Notes: generated from the sequence alone by a model not told the origin. A stretch of 64,000 bases of DNA from an uncultured cyanobacterium (GCA_903903925.1 CAIVAU010000237.1:1-64000); one strand, 5' to 3'; positions 47,971 to 56,993 are shown, counted from the stretch's first letter. A program made the numbers and translations.

Positions 47971-49721
47971 AAGTGAAATCCCACTTTGGCAAGGTTAATT
48001 ATCCAGTTGGTTAAAGCTTTTTTAACTTTCGTTTTATTTATTTTTTCTGTATGTTTATGGTAATACATTTTGCGATAGCCTAAAATTCCGCCGATAATTT
48101 TTTCGGATTCTTCATCTTCTTGATCAATATGATTCCACAAGGTATTATCTCGCTCAAATATATCTGCTTTACTGGGAAAATAGATCTTAAATAGAGCCAG
48201 AGATATCTTTATACCTGTATCATCAGAGGAACAATTAGATTCATTATCACAGGAACAATTAGATTCATCATCACAGGAACAATCACATTCATCATCTGTA
48301 TCTTTAACTCTTTTACCGAAAGCATGACGGGATTCTAAGACGGCGACATCACTATATATGTGTGTCCAGTTTTGTTTTCCCTCGCGATCGCGATAACTCG
48401 ACAGCAACCCTGCTTCTAATAGCCACCAAGGACACACCCATTCTAAATGATTACCATTATTAAATAATATGCGGAAAGCTATGCGATCGCGTCCGTTACT
48501 TTTTGCTGATTTTTCAGCTTCTCGACAATGTTGCAGTACATCTCGTTGTGGGATTCCAGGAAATGTCCAAACAAAACCAACACTAACTGTAATTTTCTTT
48601 TGTTCATCTTTACTGGTTTTATTTTCATGCCAAATCTTCGGTTTAAAATCACTCAACCAATCAACACAATACCTTGATTCTAACTTCTCTCCTAAATCAT
48701 CCTTGTCATAAAATACACCTAAGAAATCATCTCCACCTGCATAAATAACTCGACCCATTTTAAATGGTTTATTTTTGAACCATTTACCCCAATCACGCAT
48801 ATTTTTACTAAAATCATGGGTTCTTTCTGGGTATTTCTTTAGATATTCACCAGCTTTATCACCATCCCCTTGGAACCAACCTTGAAAACCTCTATTTTGG
48901 TGTCGATTTAAATCTTTGAAGGAAGAAGGTTGTAAGTCTTTTGATATCTGTTCAATCCCCTGAATGAGTTCTTCGATATTTGCCTGATTTTCACCAAAAA
49001 CTCTTCTCAATCGCTCAATTAATTTTTGAGAAACACCTTCATAAGTAATCATTCGCTTGATTAATTCAGGAATGCTGAGTTCTTCCTTTGGGTCTATAAA
49101 TGATTCTCCTAGTTTCTCGCTGAGTGCTGTGTAGAAAGCTGTGACATCCTTCTTTTCCTGCTGATAATTGTAATTGCGAGGGTCCGAAATTTGACCAAGT
49201 TTTGGATAGGCGATCGCATCTGCACCAGAAAGAGTAGAACTCTCACCTTGCCAGTTTATCCCAGTCCAATCACGCCCGCGTTTTTTCTCATTCAGCTTTT
49301 CTCTAACACAGGTTATACTCTCACCTGGATTACCTTGAACCCAGAAAAATTCCCATGCATATTTTCTCCACAAACCCCAATTCCTCTTCCAGGATATATA
49401 TTCCCACTCACCTTTAACATTATCCTCAACCCACTCGCGGCAAGTTTCTGTGACGCATTCCCAAGCTGTTAAGAGTGCTAACTTGACATTTTCTTCTGGG
49501 AAATTACCCTCGATAATAATCTGGTTGGGCATTCCTTGAGTGATATTTGGTAAAGCTGGAGAAATAACTTGACAATCATGCTTTTGGGCAACACTACAAA
49601 TCACCCAAGATAAATACGAAAGTAAATAAGAACTCCCATACAAATCTCGCAATTTCCGCGATTTTTCAATAAACCCCTGCACAGGCGAAAAGGTGATTAC
49701 AGTGTAAATTATGTTCGTCAT
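47958..49721 (-). CDS. cas10: Cas10 (Cmr2-type), GGDD palm intact, HD nuclease domain absent
   Basis: The 587-residue protein starts MTNIIYTVITFSPVQGFIEK, the Cmr2 ferredoxin-like start, with no HD motif ahead of it. The Palm motif VIYAGGDDFLGVF near residue 330 should make cyclic oligoadenylate on target RNA binding. The protein is short because typical Cas10 proteins carry an N-terminal HD nuclease. Around residues 476-501 lies a Cys/Asp/Ser-rich tandem insertion (DDECDCSCDDESN and onward) coded by 24-bp repeats at 48220-48295. First gene of the effector operon. It probably signals by cyclic nucleotides rather than cutting DNA. Confidence 0.92.
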   Translation of the reverse strand: MTNIIYTVITFSPVQGFIEKSRKLRDLYGSSYLLSYLSWVICSVAQKHDCQVISPALPNITQGMPNQIIIEGNFPEENVKLALLTAWECVTETCREWVEDNVKGEWEYISWKRNWGLWRKYAWEFFWVQGNPGESITCVREKLNEKKRGRDWTGINWQGESSTLSGADAIAYPKLGQISDPRNYNYQQEKKDVTAFYTALSEKLGESFIDPKEELSIPELIKRMITYEGVSQKLIERLRRVFGENQANIEELIQGIEQISKDLQPSSFKDLNRHQNRGFQGWFQGDGDKAGEYLKKYPERTHDFSKNMRDWGKWFKNKPFKMGRVIYAGGDDFLGVFYDKDDLGEKLESRYCVDWLSDFKPKIWHENKTSKDEQKKITVSVGFVWTFPGIPQRDVLQHCREAEKSAKSNGRDRIAFRILFNNGNHLEWVCPWWLLEAGLLSSYRDREGKQNWTHIYSDVAVLESRHAFGKRVKDTDDECDCSCDDESNCSCDNESNCSSDDTGIKISLALFKIYFPSKADIFERDNTLWNHIDQEDEESEKIIGGILGYRKMYYHKHTEKINKTKVKKALTNWIINLAKVGFHLCQQ

Positions 49722-49964
49722 AAGTAATCAAAAACTACTTTTTTACCATCCTGAATTTTTGCTCAACTTCGTGGATATTTTTACTTTCACATACTACAAA
49801 GTAAAGCTATAATTCCTGCAAAATGGTTGATGCTCCCATTTACTCGTCAGATTCGTACCCGTGAAAACTAGGAAAGTGTTAACTGACAAGTTTAAACTGC
49901 CACATCCTAAACTAGTCCTTTTTTAAACAGAAAAACATTTGCTGAGGATTAATTTAAGATTTCC

Positions 49965-50963
49965 TTAACATTTCGTCAAATGAATCATAACCTCAGCTAA
50001 TGCTTGCACCATCGGGCGAGTGGATAAATTCTCTCCCCGCCTCAAACTATGCACCCTACCCATAAGCAATGGGGTGGTTTGTAGTAATTCGCTTGTTTTC
50101 TCTTGCCAACCATCAGCGAATAAAACTTCATCTTCTACAGTATCTAACTGACTGTGAATTTTTGCAATAATTTTTAGTCCAAGGGAGTGACAAAAATCTT
50201 CCCACTCAGCAAATTTACTTACATCTCCTGACAAAATAACTGCGTGGGTTGCTGGTTGCATAATCATCTCATTTTCTGGTGAGGTTTTGCCGCCAACATC
50301 AATAATATTGATTAACTGGTTTGCATTCTTAACCCATTGGGCTGCTTCTTTTGCGAAGTCTAGGGTCACATCTGCCTTATTATAACGTTTACAGTCTTGA
50401 GCTACGGGCTGATTATTTTCATAAGCTTCTTGATGCCAAGACCCTTCCCCATCAGGACAAGCTGTGATGACATAGGGGTAAGGTGCGCCTAAATTACCCA
50501 AAATTGCTTTTTTCAAACCATCCCGCAAACAGGATTTGCCTGATTGTGGTGGACCGCACAGGACGACTTTGATGTGCGATCGCTCTTTTTGAGACTCTTT
50601 TGTCTCAATCACGTCTCCCACTTGATATTTTGCAGAACCGTGTGCAGAGGTGACTATATAGGTTTTGTGTCTGATAGCACCATCTGGTGTACTGATTTTA
50701 CTGCCTAGTTTGGGGTCGAGAACGGCGACGACTTCGTACAAATGAACTAGTTTGTGAGAAATGAGGTAAGCAACGGGAACAGATTGAGGTCCGTCAATTA
50801 AAATACGTTGTCCTCCCGTAATTTCCCCAGAATCAATCATTTGGTTTAATACGGATAGGGCATCTTTAACAATGCGATCGCCTTGTGCCGGAACATTACG
50901 ATTAAACCCAACTTGCAATACGTCACCGATAAGCTTCATCTGGTAGCTGTGCATACTCTGCAT
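49965..50963 (-). CDS. csx3: Csx3 (ring-nuclease-like) fused to a P-loop ATPase domain
   Basis: In this 332-residue protein, residues about 9-118 match Csx3: LIGDVLQVGFNRN, ILIDGPQSVPVAYLISHKL with the conserved His near 70, VVAVLDPKLG and the final YQVGDVIE. Csx3 degrades cyclic tetra-adenylate. A nucleotide-binding domain follows with Walker A CGPPQSGKS (136-144) and a likely Walker B in LINIIDVGG. Csx3-AAA fusions are known in cyanobacteria. It is probably the off-switch for the Cas10 signal. Starts at 50963 or at the later ATG 50939 (MKLIGDVLQ), which fits family starts better. Upstream of cas10 by 243 bp. Confidence 0.85.
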   Translation of the reverse strand: MQSMHSYQMKLIGDVLQVGFNRNVPAQGDRIVKDALSVLNQMIDSGEITGGQRILIDGPQSVPVAYLISHKLVHLYEVVAVLDPKLGSKISTPDGAIRHKTYIVTSAHGSAKYQVGDVIETKESQKERSHIKVVLCGPPQSGKSCLRDGLKKAILGNLGAPYPYVITACPDGEGSWHQEAYENNQPVAQDCKRYNKADVTLDFAKEAAQWVKNANQLINIIDVGGKTSPENEMIMQPATHAVILSGDVSKFAEWEDFCHSLGLKIIAKIHSQLDTVEDEVLFADGWQEKTSELLQTTPLLMGRVHSLRRGENLSTRPMVQALAEVMIHLTKC

Positions 50964-51030
50964 TGACTGTATTCCTCTAACAATAGATTTACTATGACAT
51001 GGATATGGAAGATGCCTCTTCCACTGGGCG

Positions 51031-52062
51031 TTATCTCAGGTAGAATCCACGTCTCAAGACTTCAATTCTTTTATGAATCGGTGGATGTGTATGTTTTAAC
51101 CAGTGAAAAGTTCCTGTTTCTTGTTTCATCGCCACCCGAATCCATAAAGTAGCCATTTGTTCTTTATTTGTTTTGGGTGGTTGAAAAGGTAGGCGGTCAA
51201 GGGTCGCTAGGGCTGATACTATATCATCAACACTCGTTAATCTTGCAGCAACCGCATCAGCATGATATTCTCGCCAGCGACTATGCCAAAAGGTTAATAA
51301 TGTGACGAGAAACCTTGTGATTGTCGGCAACATCATTAAAAGAATCCAAACCAACACACCCACAAAAAAGACTGTTGCGTGTTGCCAATTACCTAAAAGA
51401 CCGTAGATTAAACCTGCACCTAGCATTAATAAAGCTGCAAATCTTCCAAAATACCACACAATCAGCAGCATTGGCTTAAAAAGTATTAGCATCACACCAT
51501 CCAAAGCAGATGAAAGCAAGGTTTTTGCCATTGTATCTAAGTTCGCAATATGCCCCAATTCGTGTGCCATCACAGCAGCAACTTGCCTTTGATTTAAGTG
51601 CTTGATTAAACCAGTAGTGGCAACTACCATTGCATAAGAACGGGTTGCACCAACTGCATAGGCATTAGGATTATCATCACACAATTCAATTCCTACTACC
51701 GGAGTTTTGGGTAAACCTTCGGATCTAGATAACTCTTGAACTGCCGTACATAGGAATTTTTCAGTATCAGAGTATAGCCCCTCCTCGTGGATTAAAAGTG
51801 GGTTAAGGACTCGGATTTTTCTTTGGTTGATACAAGAAGGTACAGCAGCAAAATACCTGTACATTGTTGAGATGACCCAGTAAAGACTAGGTATCCCAAT
51901 ACAAAGCAGAAAGAATAGACCGACAATGAAATTGAAAGCACCTTGCTGAAATAATTGCCATCCATAGTAGCTTGCATAGACTCCGTAGCTGAAAACAGCT
52001 AAACAAAACAACGTCATGATTGCAATGACAGCGAGATTTCCTTGAGCATTTCTAAATTTCAT
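51031..52062 (-). CDS. Membrane-bound M48 (HtpX-like) protease
   Basis: The start MKFRNAQGNLAVIAIM at 52062 gives 343 residues. Two N-terminal membrane helices, the catalytic MAHELGHIANLD (HELGH about 167-171) and a second pair of hydrophobic helices (LILFKPMLLIVWYFGRFAALL, LLMMLPTITRFLVTL) match HtpX. The third ligand lies in REYHADAVAARL. HtpX degrades misfolded membrane proteins. It precedes csx3 by 67 bp in the same direction, so it could be an accessory, perhaps nucleotide-triggered, effector of the type III system, although no CARF or SAVED sensor is visible in it. Confidence 0.85.
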   Translation of the reverse strand: MKFRNAQGNLAVIAIMTLFCLAVFSYGVYASYYGWQLFQQGAFNFIVGLFFLLCIGIPSLYWVISTMYRYFAAVPSCINQRKIRVLNPLLIHEEGLYSDTEKFLCTAVQELSRSEGLPKTPVVGIELCDDNPNAYAVGATRSYAMVVATTGLIKHLNQRQVAAVMAHELGHIANLDTMAKTLLSSALDGVMLILFKPMLLIVWYFGRFAALLMLGAGLIYGLLGNWQHATVFFVGVLVWILLMMLPTITRFLVTLLTFWHSRWREYHADAVAARLTSVDDIVSALATLDRLPFQPPKTNKEQMATLWIRVAMKQETGTFHWLKHTHPPIHKRIEVLRRGFYLR

Positions 52063-52128
52063 AATTTTCTCCTTTCTCATTCCTAGAAAGTCCAGATGCT
52101 TAAGTAGGTGGGCGGAAAATCTTACAAC

Positions 52129-52281
52129 TATAGGACTACTATTTGATTTTTGAACAGATACGTAGCGTGTGTTAGCGCAGCGTAACGCACCGCCGAAAGC
52201 TTGGGATGGCGCGTTACGGACTTCGTCCTAACGCACGCTACGATACTTAACCTTGTTCAAAAATCAAATATGATTCCTATA
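52129..52281. repeat. MITE-like element with TATAGG ends and ATTTGATTTTTGAACA arms
   Basis: Left arm TATAGGACTACTATTTGATT continues to TTTGAACA. The right arm is its reverse complement with a few changes and ends CCTATA at 52281. The inside has a second palindrome built from GTAGCGTG, TTAGCG, CGTAACGC and their inverses. At 153 bp with TA-rich ends it looks like a non-autonomous IS630-type element. It sits just upstream of the M48 gene and may influence its promoter. Confidence 0.75.
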
Positions 52282-52426
52282 TGTAACGAAATGTAAAATC
52301 CTCAAAGAGCCTATGAATAAAGCATTCCAGGTCTTTTACAACATTCAACATCCATTGGTTTTATTGTGCCGACTTACTTATCCTGCAATTTATCACAGCA
52401 GTGGAAATAGACTTTTCCATCTCGTT

Positions 52427-53830
52427 GTTTCCAACTAATCCGATTTAACCCAATCGGTAGGGGAATTTCAGTTGAATCGCCTTCTTCCTCCTAATGGTTT
52501 CCAACTAATCCGATTTAACCCAATCGGTAGGGTAGGCTATAAGTTATAGCCTATTCTTATCTAGAAATGTTTCCAACTAATCCGATTTAACCCAATCGGT
52601 AGGGGGGCAGAAAACTTTTTTCTGCTCCTTCCATTGTGGGTTTCCAACTAATCCGATTTAACCCAATCGGTAGGGCTGCTATACAGTTTTTGCATGAATT
52701 AGTAGTCCAACAGTTTCCAACTAATCCGATTTAACCCAATCGGTAGGGGATTATGCATGCAAATGCCGTTGAGGTTCAGGTTGAGGGTTTCCAACTAATC
52801 CGATTTAACCCAATCGGTAGGGGGTGGTGCTGGGTAATCTCGTGCAAGACGCCTAAGGGTTTCCAACTAATCCGATTTAACCCAATCGGTAGGGTTCGGA
52901 ATTTGATGCGGTCTCCCCAAGACGGATTATGTTTCCAACTAATCCGATTTAACCCAATCGGTAGGGGGATTGACGTCATTATGCTGTTATGCTGCCTACA
53001 CAGGGTTTCCAACTAATCCGATTTAACCCAATCGGTAGGGGGTGCATAAAGGTGTTCCAGTCAGGATGAAACTTAATGTTTCCAACTAATCCGATTTAAC
53101 CCAATCGGTAGGGAGGACCAGTGGATTCTAACAGTAGGTAGCTGCAAATTGTTTCCAACTAATCCGATTTAACCCAATCGGTAGGGCCAAATGTTCAGAC
53201 TATCGAATTAGGAGAAAAACGTTTCCAACTAATCCGATTTAACCCAATCGGTAGGGAGTCCTATACATTATGTGTGCCTCCCCCCAAGGGTTTCCAACTA
53301 ATCCGATTTAACCCAATCGGTAGGGAGCCGTGAAGATTCACGCCCTTTCACAGTCCATGAAAGTTTCCAACTAATCCGATTTAACCCAATCGGTAGGGTC
53401 AGCTTAACAGAGTACAAGTATGACCTTACTGAGATTTCCAACTAATCCGATTTAACCCAATCGGTAGGGTTTGGAGGTAAAAGGCCATCTGGCGGGAGAT
53501 AACAGATTTCCAACTAATCCGATTTAACCCAATCGGTAGGGAAGAAGAAAAACTTGCATTTGCCCAATCAAAAACCAGATTTCCAACTAATCCGATTTAA
53601 CCCAATCGGTAGGGCTATCACGCACCTATACTGCCAGGCGAATATTTCATTTCCAACTAATCCGATTTAACCCAATCGGTAGGGTTGCCTTATTTCACTT
53701 AGGTCTTCATGTGCGGCTTGAATTTCCAACTAATCCGATTTAACCCAATCGGTAGGGCCACTGTTCCCTATAACACTGGCCGTAATCGGATTGAATTTCC
53801 AACTAATCCGATTTAACCCAATCGGTAGGG
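52427..53830 (-). CRISPR. CRISPR array 2 (20 repeats, 19 spacers), type III-associated
   Basis: The 36-bp repeats, read on the minus strand, begin CCCTACCGATTGGG and end TTGGAAAC. Plus-strand starts run from 52427 to 53795. Spacers are 33-40 bp. Minus is the transcribed strand: the GGAAAC end fits a type III crRNA 5' tag, and a conserved leader adjoins the right end. The six leader-proximal repeats (53434, 53506, 53579, 53649, 53722, 53795) have the last base changed so that the tag ends GGAAAT, while the other 14 keep C. The repeat is identical to that of array 3. Confidence 0.98.
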
Positions 53831-54047
53831 AGTTCGTCTAGGAGCCTTTACCCCGTAAGGGTTTCAGCGACCAAATCGACGCATCTCTGAAAAACATTAT
53901 ATATGTTATCCGAAATTGCGCAAAACACATGCCTCAAACCCCTAGCCTGTAAGGCATCGACGCATCTCAACGGAAAATATAGGGTTTCAGCGATTTGACG
54001 AGATGCGTCGATGACCATGTTACAAAACCTCCTTAATTGCCTAAAAC
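53831..54047 (-). promoter_or_regulatory. Leader of array 2
   Basis: This 217-bp segment is repeated almost exactly at 60107-60323 beside array 3. It contains ATCGACGCATCTC at 53876 and 53957 and its reverse complement at 54000, plus GGGTTTCAGCGA twice, so three copies of one 13-bp motif. It should carry the array promoter and integration signals. The right part runs into the cas2 remnant. Confidence 0.8.
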
Positions 54048-54238
54048 CTAGATAACATAATACTTTGGCGGCGAAGTAGGTTCCACACTACCAATAGTTA
54101 ACACTCTCTCAACAGCCTCCTGGGCAATCCAATAAAATCGTACATTGTCCTCAGATGGCTTCACAAGTTTTTTCGATTTCTTAAACAGTTGCCGCATTTC
54201 CTCCAAACTTAAAAAACATTCAAATACAGAATACTGTA
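54048..54238 (-). pseudogene. cas2: Truncated cas2 (C-terminal two thirds)
   Basis: The last 62 or so codons, from QYSVFECFLSLEEM to the C-terminus PPKYYVI, are nearly identical to cas2 at 60324-60599. The N-terminal 29 residues, with the catalytic Asp region VVVYDIPHD, are absent and replaced by unrelated sequence. The open frame continues upstream to 54509, but that part is not Cas2. Only the 3' part of the gene was copied with the leader. Confidence 0.88.
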
Positions 54239-54590
54239 CTGCCTCTTCTTGTCGTCCTTCTTCCTTGATTTCCGGTAAACTCGCGTTTCCTGTAGTGTTA
54301 TCCCTAGCATCGACTCTACCTCTGCTTGGCTCAAGTGTGTAAATTTCTACACCATAATCGTTATCACCATCTCTATTATGGCGCGACTTGAGGGAGATGG
54401 TATTTCTTGACGCTTGCGAGTCACTGAATCTGGCGCGGTTGCGATAGAAATATAACGAGGACTCAGCAAATAGTCTTTCATAAAGGTGCTTATCTTTTTG
54501 GAATAGCAAAACGCAGTTATACCGCTAGGTAATTTGTCCACCAAGCTGGTGGATGAATTGCTCATCCGGGTGGGAGTGTGAGCGAATAGG
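54239..54590. other. Junction region between the cas2 remnant and the ubiquitin-like operon
   Basis: 352 bp of sequence unlike either neighbour. Minus-strand frames (for example LPSGITAFCYSKKISTF) are open but not recognised and overlap each other in different frames. It may be debris of the rearrangement that placed the island here. Confidence 0.4.
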
Positions 54591-55994
54591 TTACCATCCC
54601 ATAATTTCTGAATCCTCAAAATCTGAATCTTCAACGACTTCCTCTAAACTCCCCATCCCACAAAAGTAACAATGATCAGTCTGCAAATACTCAGTATTAG
54701 TCTTACGCCAATCACTAACGGGAAACTCATAAATCCAATCAATTCCAGAATCTACATTCAAAAAACCGCTGACCATCCCGTGAATTACACCAACACCTGT
54801 ACTTGCACAAATACTATTCAACCAAAACACCGCTGGATCATTTACACCTTCTAAATAACCCGCACCCGCAACCATTTGGTTAATCTCCAATGGCGCAGAC
54901 TCTAAAGCTGCGCGTTGTAGGCTGATAATATTACCGCACATCAAACACCAACCACCCCCCATAGGAGGAACAGTAATCCTGCAATACATTCGTGGTGTAT
55001 TGTCTGAGTTCACGGCTATATGAGTTCCCAAACACACCAGAGGACGCATGTATTTCAATGCTAATTCTTGGGCAGTTTTTCGAGAAAAATGATTATCAGT
55101 CGCCACCACAATTAAATCGCAAGTTGATATTTCTTGCCTGCTTAATTCACTTTTAACTGTGGTCGGTATTGTTGTGACACAGGAACCCTCTTGGTAAATT
55201 TTTTGGATAAGATGCTTGACATAATGGACTTTATCCCACTCTTGTCGTACCATTTCTTCTGTAGCACCGGGCATCCGATTGAGGTTAACTGTCTCCAATT
55301 TATCAGGGTCAACTAACACCCAATTCTTCACACCCAACCGCCCCAATAATTCGGCAAAAATTGAACCAATTCCGCCACACCCAATTAAACCTACTTTGAG
55401 TTGGTGCAGAACATTTTGATTAGCAGAACCAAATATTTTTTGCCTAACAAACATCAAATCTGTATTGTTCATCACATCTTTAACGCTAGAAATTTCAAAC
55501 AATGAATTACAGAAATTAACTGGCTCAAATTTCTGTCCTTTTCTATCCCAAATCCGAAATTTACCAAATTGTAAATCCTCATCAAATACACCCGAAATCA
55601 GATAAGGTTTTTTCGGAAAATGAGATGAAATAAATCGTGCATATTCCGACTCATAGCGGTCATCAACATAGGAAAAATCAGGTAAACCTGGATCTGCATG
55701 AGTATGAATGTGTACCACATCTAGACCTGGTTGAAGATAATTTTCCAGCAAATACGAATGAAAATGTTGTTTTAATACCAATCCACTCGTCGATTGATAT
55801 TCATAACAATCAGAAGTAGGAACAACCCAATTTCTAGGAATATACCGAATTTTGTGTTTTGAGACTTGATGACGCTGACAAAATAAAAAACCAATGACTT
55901 CTTCATTAAAACTCCGATCCTTGAGCATAGATTTCCGAAAATCGCACCACATTCTGGGTGGTATATGCAGAGAAATAGCAGCAGATTTTTTCAT
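54591..55994 (-). CDS. JAB (deubiquitinase-like) - E1 (ThiF-like) fusion protein
   Basis: In this 467-residue protein, the N-terminal JAMM/JAB metalloprotease has Glu31/32 (NEEVIGFLFC), VHIHTHADPGLPDFSYVDD with His97, His99, Ser108 and Asp111, all zinc or catalytic positions present. The C-terminal E1 has adenylate-binding GLIGCGGIGS (205-210), VDPDKLETVNLNRM and two CxxC pairs (WCLMCGN and HCYFCGM) for zinc. The JAB part would trim or remove a ubiquitin-like protein and the E1 part would activate it. The genes for an E2-like protein and a Ubl lie just upstream on the same strand. Related fusions occur in bacterial ubiquitin-like operons implicated in antiphage defence. Confidence 0.85.
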   Translation of the reverse strand: MKKSAAISLHIPPRMWCDFRKSMLKDRSFNEEVIGFLFCQRHQVSKHKIRYIPRNWVVPTSDCYEYQSTSGLVLKQHFHSYLLENYLQPGLDVVHIHTHADPGLPDFSYVDDRYESEYARFISSHFPKKPYLISGVFDEDLQFGKFRIWDRKGQKFEPVNFCNSLFEISSVKDVMNNTDLMFVRQKIFGSANQNVLHQLKVGLIGCGGIGSIFAELLGRLGVKNWVLVDPDKLETVNLNRMPGATEEMVRQEWDKVHYVKHLIQKIYQEGSCVTTIPTTVKSELSRQEISTCDLIVVATDNHFSRKTAQELALKYMRPLVCLGTHIAVNSDNTPRMYCRITVPPMGGGWCLMCGNIISLQRAALESAPLEINQMVAGAGYLEGVNDPAVFWLNSICASTGVGVIHGMVSGFLNVDSGIDWIYEFPVSDWRKTNTEYLQTDHCYFCGMGSLEEVVEDSDFEDSEIMGW

Positions 55995-56127
55995 ATTTAC
56001 TAGTTCTTAGTTCGTAGTTGCGCTTTAGCGCACTCTTTGCCCATTTACCAAAAGTTTAATCAATAGATATCTGGTGAAAACAAATTATGCCTTCGTTGAA
56101 ATCCTTGGTAGGGGCGCAAGGCATTGT

Positions 56128-56205
56128 GGGAGCATAGTAGTGTGAGCCGGAAAGCTCACGTGTACTACAAGCGAGCAAGATGCTCGCACTACTCATTGGG
56201 ATGCA
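56128..56205. repeat. Remnant of the AGCATCCCA MITE family (copy 2)
   Basis: GTGAGCCGGAAAGCTCACGT and GCGAGCAAGATGCTCGCACT match the core of the element at 9163. The outer arms are shortened (GTGGGAGCAT and TTGGGATGC). Located between the JAB-E1 and E2-like genes. Confidence 0.65.
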
Positions 56206-56235
56206 CCCGGCATTGCGCTCATTTCCACCAGATGT

Positions 56236-56721
56236 CTAATCATCACTATTAATCGCGTGACGCGCTGTTACAAACAAAGTCGCCAGATTGTGACCATTCT
56301 CAGCACGATTACTAGGCTTCCAAGAATTTAACCAAACATCATGGTTAAACCCTCCCCCCAATCCCACACAGTACCAATACCATCCTTCTTCACTTAGAAA
56401 TGGCGCACCATAATAACTTTGTCTGGTAAAGTGATGATCTCCTTCTCCTACGGTATTCCACGGATAATTTAGATAGCAGCCAATAGGAGGAAGTCGCGGA
56501 TAATCTTGTGGTAACAAAAACAAAATATCTGTGTTAGAAACCGTAAATTTTTTGGAAGATAAAGGCATTCCCTTAATGAGAATAGCAGTATATTTCAGGT
56601 CGCCTACAGTCTTGTTACCAACAATTACATTTCTAGCGACTTTTTCCAACAGCTTGAGTTCTTCAATAACTCGCTGATTTGGTTTATAACCTGATTTTTG
56701 TTGACTAATTGTAATCGCCAT
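56236..56721 (-). CDS. E2-like conjugation protein (prokaryotic E2 family E type)
   Basis: The 161-residue protein contains the UBC-like core ILFLLPQDYPRLPPIGCYLN, the HH pair in GEGDHHFTR (His96-97) and GWYWYCVGLGGGF with Cys118, a likely acceptor, followed by WLNSWKP. This resembles Prok-E2_E family proteins found with JAB, E1 and Ubl genes. It would pass an activated ubiquitin-like protein to a target. The 242-bp gap to the JAB-E1 gene contains a repeat. Confidence 0.75.
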   Translation of the reverse strand: MAITISQQKSGYKPNQRVIEELKLLEKVARNVIVGNKTVGDLKYTAILIKGMPLSSKKFTVSNTDILFLLPQDYPRLPPIGCYLNYPWNTVGEGDHHFTRQSYYGAPFLSEEGWYWYCVGLGGGFNHDVWLNSWKPSNRAENGHNLATLFVTARHAINSDD

Positions 56722-56774
56722 ACTTCACCTGTTGAATTCCAAATTTAAAATGAGACAATTGGAGAATCCAAAAA

Positions 56775-56993
56775 CTAAAATCCAAAATCATATTCACCCT
56801 TGACAATTTTTGGCACAGTCCACACTTTTGAACCCTCCTTAAGTGCTTCATTATTTTTCAGAGGACGAGTACCACTAAAACCTTCTTCCATCACGTCATC
56901 TTCCTGACCAATTTCTGGCAACTTTTTTCTTAATTCTTCAACAGTTGTACCTTGTGGTAAATCAACCAATTTACCGTTAACAATTGCTCTCAT
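56775..56993 (-). CDS. Ubiquitin-like beta-grasp protein
   Basis: In the 72-residue protein, RAIVNGKLVDLPQGTTVEELR reads as the beta-hairpin and helix of a beta-grasp fold, and EGSKVWTVPKIVKGEYDF as the C-terminal strand. The C-terminus GEYDFGF lacks a Gly-Gly end, so maturation or an unusual conjugation site may apply. It starts a four-gene minus-strand cluster part: this gene, E2-like (54 bp later), JAB-E1. Identification rests on size, pattern and neighbours. Confidence 0.65.
   Translation of the reverse strand: MRAIVNGKLVDLPQGTTVEELRKKLPEIGQEDDVMEEGFSGTRPLKNNEALKEGSKVWTVPKIVKGEYDFGF

Noticed and set aside
52753-53016. ORFs with FQLIRFNPIGR or LPIGLNRISWK repeats
   Set aside because: Translations of the repeats of array 2.
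54239-54509. N-terminal part of a 153-residue frame fused to Cas2
   Set aside because: The sequence before QYSVFECF is not Cas2-like, so a true fusion protein is unlikely; the cas2 part is a truncated copy.
54591-56993. Interpretation of the ubiquitin-like genes as CBASS
   Set aside because: No CD-NTase cyclase or typical CBASS effector is in the cluster, and the E1 is fused to JAB rather than to E2.
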